From Verpa conica (lineage: Eukaryota; Ascomycota; Pezizomycetes; Pezizales; Morchellaceae): a DNA stretch of 64,000 bases. The stretch is taken from NCBI GenBank assembly GCA_033030425.1, contig JAUFSD010000010.1:806001-870000 (forward strand), read 5' to 3'. The translations under genes were made by a program, and so were the position numbers. Positions 60,682 through 64,000 of the stretch are shown here, piece after piece; the first letter of the stretch is position 1, and every line of letters starts with the position of its first letter. The notes beneath the pieces are model-generated. The model did not search any database. It had not been told where the DNA came from and was given only the letters and a program-made list of their open reading frames with translations.

Positions 60682-62728
60682 GGTTATGTGAAGGATCTCT
60701 TGTTTTATTCCACTGTAATTTTTTGATCTTAACGGACTGTTTTTCGCTTTTATTTTTTATTTTCCAGTTTAGTATTCTTGTTTTCAGGGTTGGTGTGCGG
60801 CTAGCAATGGTACTTGGCTGGATCGGAAATGAATTTTGAATCCCCCTCTTTCTTTTAGTTCTACTTTTATTCTCTGTTTTCTTTAATCACATTTCCCTTT
60901 TTTGCTTTACTTCTTTTTCCCATAGCATATTCATCGCCTTAGCAAGCAGAATTTCTTGGGGGCAAACGGACAAAATAGAAGTTTTTTTGTTCCCAGCCTT
61001 AAAAGTATCACAAAGGCTTAATACCACCGAAGAGTAAAGTCACAATATATTCTCAGAAAAATCATCCTGAACTGAAGCTATTTGCTCCTTGCCCACCCAA
61101 ACATGGTGCCTCTCTACTCTTGAATATAACGTGTTTTACTGCCAAGCCCATGATGAGGCAACCGCTCATATGAGACATTTTTCACCATAAAGAATAGTAA
61201 AAGAATAAAAGTTACTCATAGGGCCTTTGTAGGTTATATGGATCTATTTAATAGGCCTTTTGGTAAATAGTAAGCTGTGAGTAGAATTCTAAGGGTCTAG
61301 TCTCACCTAAAATTGAGGGGAAAGGTACATAATCGGGCATTCAGCATGAGATAAAAGAATAGGGATGGTTCTCTGACCCCTCAAAGCTCTAGAGAACCCT
61401 CTTCAAGTATATATATCTTTCATCCCTAAGACTTTTTAGCCTTGATATACTATCTCTAATTCCCTAGTCACTTATTTAAAAAAAAAAAAAATCTCTAAAA
61501 TGACTCAAGAATGAGTCTAAGGCGCTGTTAATAGAGCCTAAGAACTGAAAAATAACACAGCCTTCATCTCTTTTACCAGGCTGATACCGAGATTTAAAGC
61601 CTCCATAAGAACCCTTTTAAAAAAGGCCCGTGCTAGCATATCTCTTGATATAATATTACGGAAACACAAATTAGTTAAAGTATAATATACCGCTAGTAGT
61701 ACTTAGGTGTCAATTAATAATTGAGAACGAGAACGTAACTACCGAAAATCGTGGGCAACAAAGTGATAAGAACGAAGGCAGAAAACCATTGGAGCAAGGA
61801 TATGATAGAATTGCAACAGATACCCCAGATAAAATATTATTTAGCTTTGATTATACCCTTGATCTTGTATCCTGGGAGTTTTGGTGTTGCGAGGTTGCGA
61901 CAATTCTCAATTATTAATTAACGCCCGAGTAAATTAAAGTAAAAAACGCTGAATCCAGAGCCTGTACGTGCTAATATAGGGGCTAGCCTTATTCAAGCCG
62001 TTACCTAGAGCGCGGCTCACAAGGAATACGAGTATATATATTATTATACCAGTTGTGGGAATTTTATTGTATATCAACCCCATCTCGCCTACTATTTTAA
62101 CCCCAAAGGTATTGTGTTTTTCTAGGCAACGGTCTGAATTTAGCCAGTCCCTACGGTATGTTTATTTAATCCAGCACTTTATGCTTTAATATAAATACAT
62201 TTACTAAGGCAGTTGCTTATATTGGTGGGAAAGTGACTTGTCTCTCCGTGGTGTATTTAATGCCCTAGCCACTTTGCCACCTAACTAGAGGCTTGGTGAA
62301 CTATGTAATTTTAATTTAGAGTACCTGATCTAAGCACAGCGTGCTATTTTCGGTGAAGAAGGTACACACAAGTGCTAACATCCAGTGTTCCTATACTTTC
62401 ATTTCCCATTCGTAGTAGAATAGTTTTTGGCCGATTTGCGCTTTCATAGTACTTATACCAAGCACCCTGGATCAGCACAGACCTCATTTTAGTGAATCTA
62501 CGAGGTATATTATATATATACTCAGGAAAAGTGACTAGATCGCCAAATCTATTATAGAGAGAAGTCACTTTTCCACACTATGGAGCGGTAAATACACAAA
62601 AGCATATTTTACTACTAGTATTACCCAAGCGTTTATTAACTACTCAGAGTGAGATTATAATGGTGTTACATGAGGCTCAACTTAAAAATTCATCATACCC
62701 CCCCCCCCCCCCAAAAAAAAGGGGGGTT
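60682..62728. other. ACC1 3' region and gene-free flank
   Basis: T-rich 3' flank of the carboxylase to about 60950, then AT-rich sequence with an A run near 61478-61490. No supported gene. Confidence 0.5.
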
Positions 62729-62944
62729 CTGCTGGTTTCGGTACCTCCACAACCAAACTAAAAATTATCAAAGGCTCCCTCTACACCACAAATATCACCC
62801 AGGATGCTAGTAGTTCCCTAGGAGATCAAAAAAAGCACCTATCCCAAAATCTTAACATTTGTTTATGAGAATAGTTTTCCTATGAATGTCATAAAACGTT
62901 AAGTTTTGGTGTGATTTTGTTGTAGAGGTACCGAAACCAACAGG
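62729..62944. mobile_element. MITE-like inverted-repeat element, about 216 bp
   Basis: The end TCTGCTGGTTTCGGTACCTC (then CACAAC) pairs with GTTGTAGAGGTACCGAAACC then AACAGG, about 25 bp with few mismatches. A C run and an A run (62699-62720) lie just outside the left end. The interior is AT-rich and non-coding. Confidence 0.7.
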
Positions 62945-63139
62945 CTTTTTTCCCCAGTGAGCAGAGAACTAGAATAGCCTACTTTCTATATCAACTGAAT
63001 TCTTATTTAACTCAACTATCTCTTTCCTAGTAGTTCCTGTCACTTTTTGTGTGTTTCAATCTCAGCTCACTCCAAGTACATAGTTAATAAACGCCTGAGC
63101 ACATGTAAATATCAGTATGGTGAAATTCGGAGTTTCATA

Positions 63140-63320
63140 CCACTGATGGTAAATTAAAGCCCACCAATATTAAGTTAAAGACCATTAGTGGTGAATTATC
63201 CCTAGCTTTGGGCGCGGTCTTTGGGTATAACTATGCTGGTATATGTTTCTGTGTTGTAACAACTTTACCAGCGGTAGTAAAACAAGTTTTAGCATTCACC
63301 GCGCGTACCATAGATCGATC
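63140..63320 (+). repeat. Dispersed repeat family C, copy 2
   Basis: Second copy of the sequence described at 50825-50985, in the same orientation and block order. It lies just right of the inverted-repeat element at 62729-62944. Confidence 0.6.
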
Positions 63321-63465
63321 GAATAAATGAATCAACCATATATACATGGATTCTATCGGCTCAGGTATTCAGATTGGCCATGTCTTGAAGAGTGAGATCA
63401 AACATGAAAAATAAAAAATAAAAAATAAGAAAAAAAGTAAAACAAAAGTCTTCACGACCAAACAT

Positions 63466-63530
63466 CTAGGTCTCATCCTCACTTCCCCCCATATCTTCCC
63501 ATAGACCCCTCTATCCCCACTCAAGTTCCT
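63466..63530 (-). pseudogene. C-terminal relic of a transposon-type ORF, copy 2
   Basis: A minus-strand frame reads VKELEWG, a stop, then RGLWEDMGGSEDET before another stop. It resembles the acidic Trp-rich tail at 40222-40330, and both copies are followed by A-rich stretches on the plus strand. It is already interrupted by a nonsense codon. Confidence 0.3.
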
Positions 63531-64000
63531 TAACCCGTCCTTCCTTCTCAGCCTCTCTTTCTCATTCTCTGATATTCTTCTACTTCAAGACAAACCCATT
63601 CTCCGCACTATAAATCTTGATAGTAGAGATTCTAAGAAACCGCGGTAAGGCCATTACAGTCCTATAGAAATTTCAAGTAACATCTTAGGAGTCTAAAAAA
63701 AACCTAAAAAATAAGTAAAACCATCAAAGTTACAACATATGTATATTATTTACTAGAATAGAGTACCCTGAAATAATGTATATATCTGACCCTATAAAAA
63801 ATCAAGATCTACATACCACATAAGCGTGTATATCTTTAGATACCAGGATTTTTAAGCAGTGACCTACATTACACCACTCAAACCAAATAAAGACTTATGA
63901 CGTTGTGCCTCGGGTTTCACTATGGGGTCTCCGGCCTGTACAGATACACCGTTATCCAAAGTACGAGCTCCTAGATCCCTTCCTATGACTCTTAGTAACC
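63531..64000. other. Gene-free right edge
   Basis: No supported gene or clear element up to the end of the window. Confidence 0.4.

Overview
The window looks like nuclear DNA of a filamentous ascomycete (Pezizomycotina). The genes are broken by short introns of about 50-200 bp with GTAAGT-like donors, CTAAC/CTAAT-like branch sites and CAG/TAG acceptors, and the protein families are fungal. Only nine host genes are visible in 64 kb, separated by long gene-free stretches full of inverted-repeat elements. That low density fits a transposon-expanded genome such as those of truffle or morel relatives, but the species cannot be fixed from this sequence.

Layout. 1-7881: no gene seen. 7882-11815 (-): SMC3, a cohesin subunit. 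13658-16431 (+): CDC27/APC3, divergent from SMC3 across a 1.8-kb intergenic region that holds an ACGCGT site. 17273-18657: a complete Tc1/mariner-type transposon with an intact transposase. 19435-20479 (+): 1-acyl-glycerol-3-phosphate acyltransferase. 21768-22829 (+): F-box-like/ankyrin protein. 24690-29119 (-): a mitochondrial-carrier-family transporter, most like the peroxisomal adenine nucleotide carrier, spliced in frame onto a tail of about 890 residues rich in histidine and tandem repeats. 29120-35700: a cluster of small inverted-repeat elements (MITEs). 35919-36547 (+): histone H4. 37302-37968 (-): SND2/TMEM208-like ER protein. 37969-43916: repeats. 43917-46248 (+): membrane-anchored gamma-glutamyltransferase. 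46249-52860: transposon relics, including a pogo/Tigger-like transposase killed by one nonsense codon and by a nested hAT-like MITE. 53388-60681 (+): acetyl-CoA carboxylase. 60682-64000: repeats.

The host genes are mostly housekeeping: sister-chromatid cohesion and anaphase control (SMC3, CDC27), S-phase chromatin (H4), lipid synthesis (acetyl-CoA carboxylase and the acyltransferase), ER targeting (SND2) and glutathione turnover. They do not form a biosynthetic cluster.

I joined exons by hand. For every multi-exon gene the exon lengths sum to a multiple of three and the protein has the length usual for its family, except the carrier, which carries the extra tail. That carrier-tail fusion is the most unusual feature. 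The next most informative are the nested MITE insertion, whose conceptual removal restores the host reading frame, and the several MITE families, two of which recur within the window.
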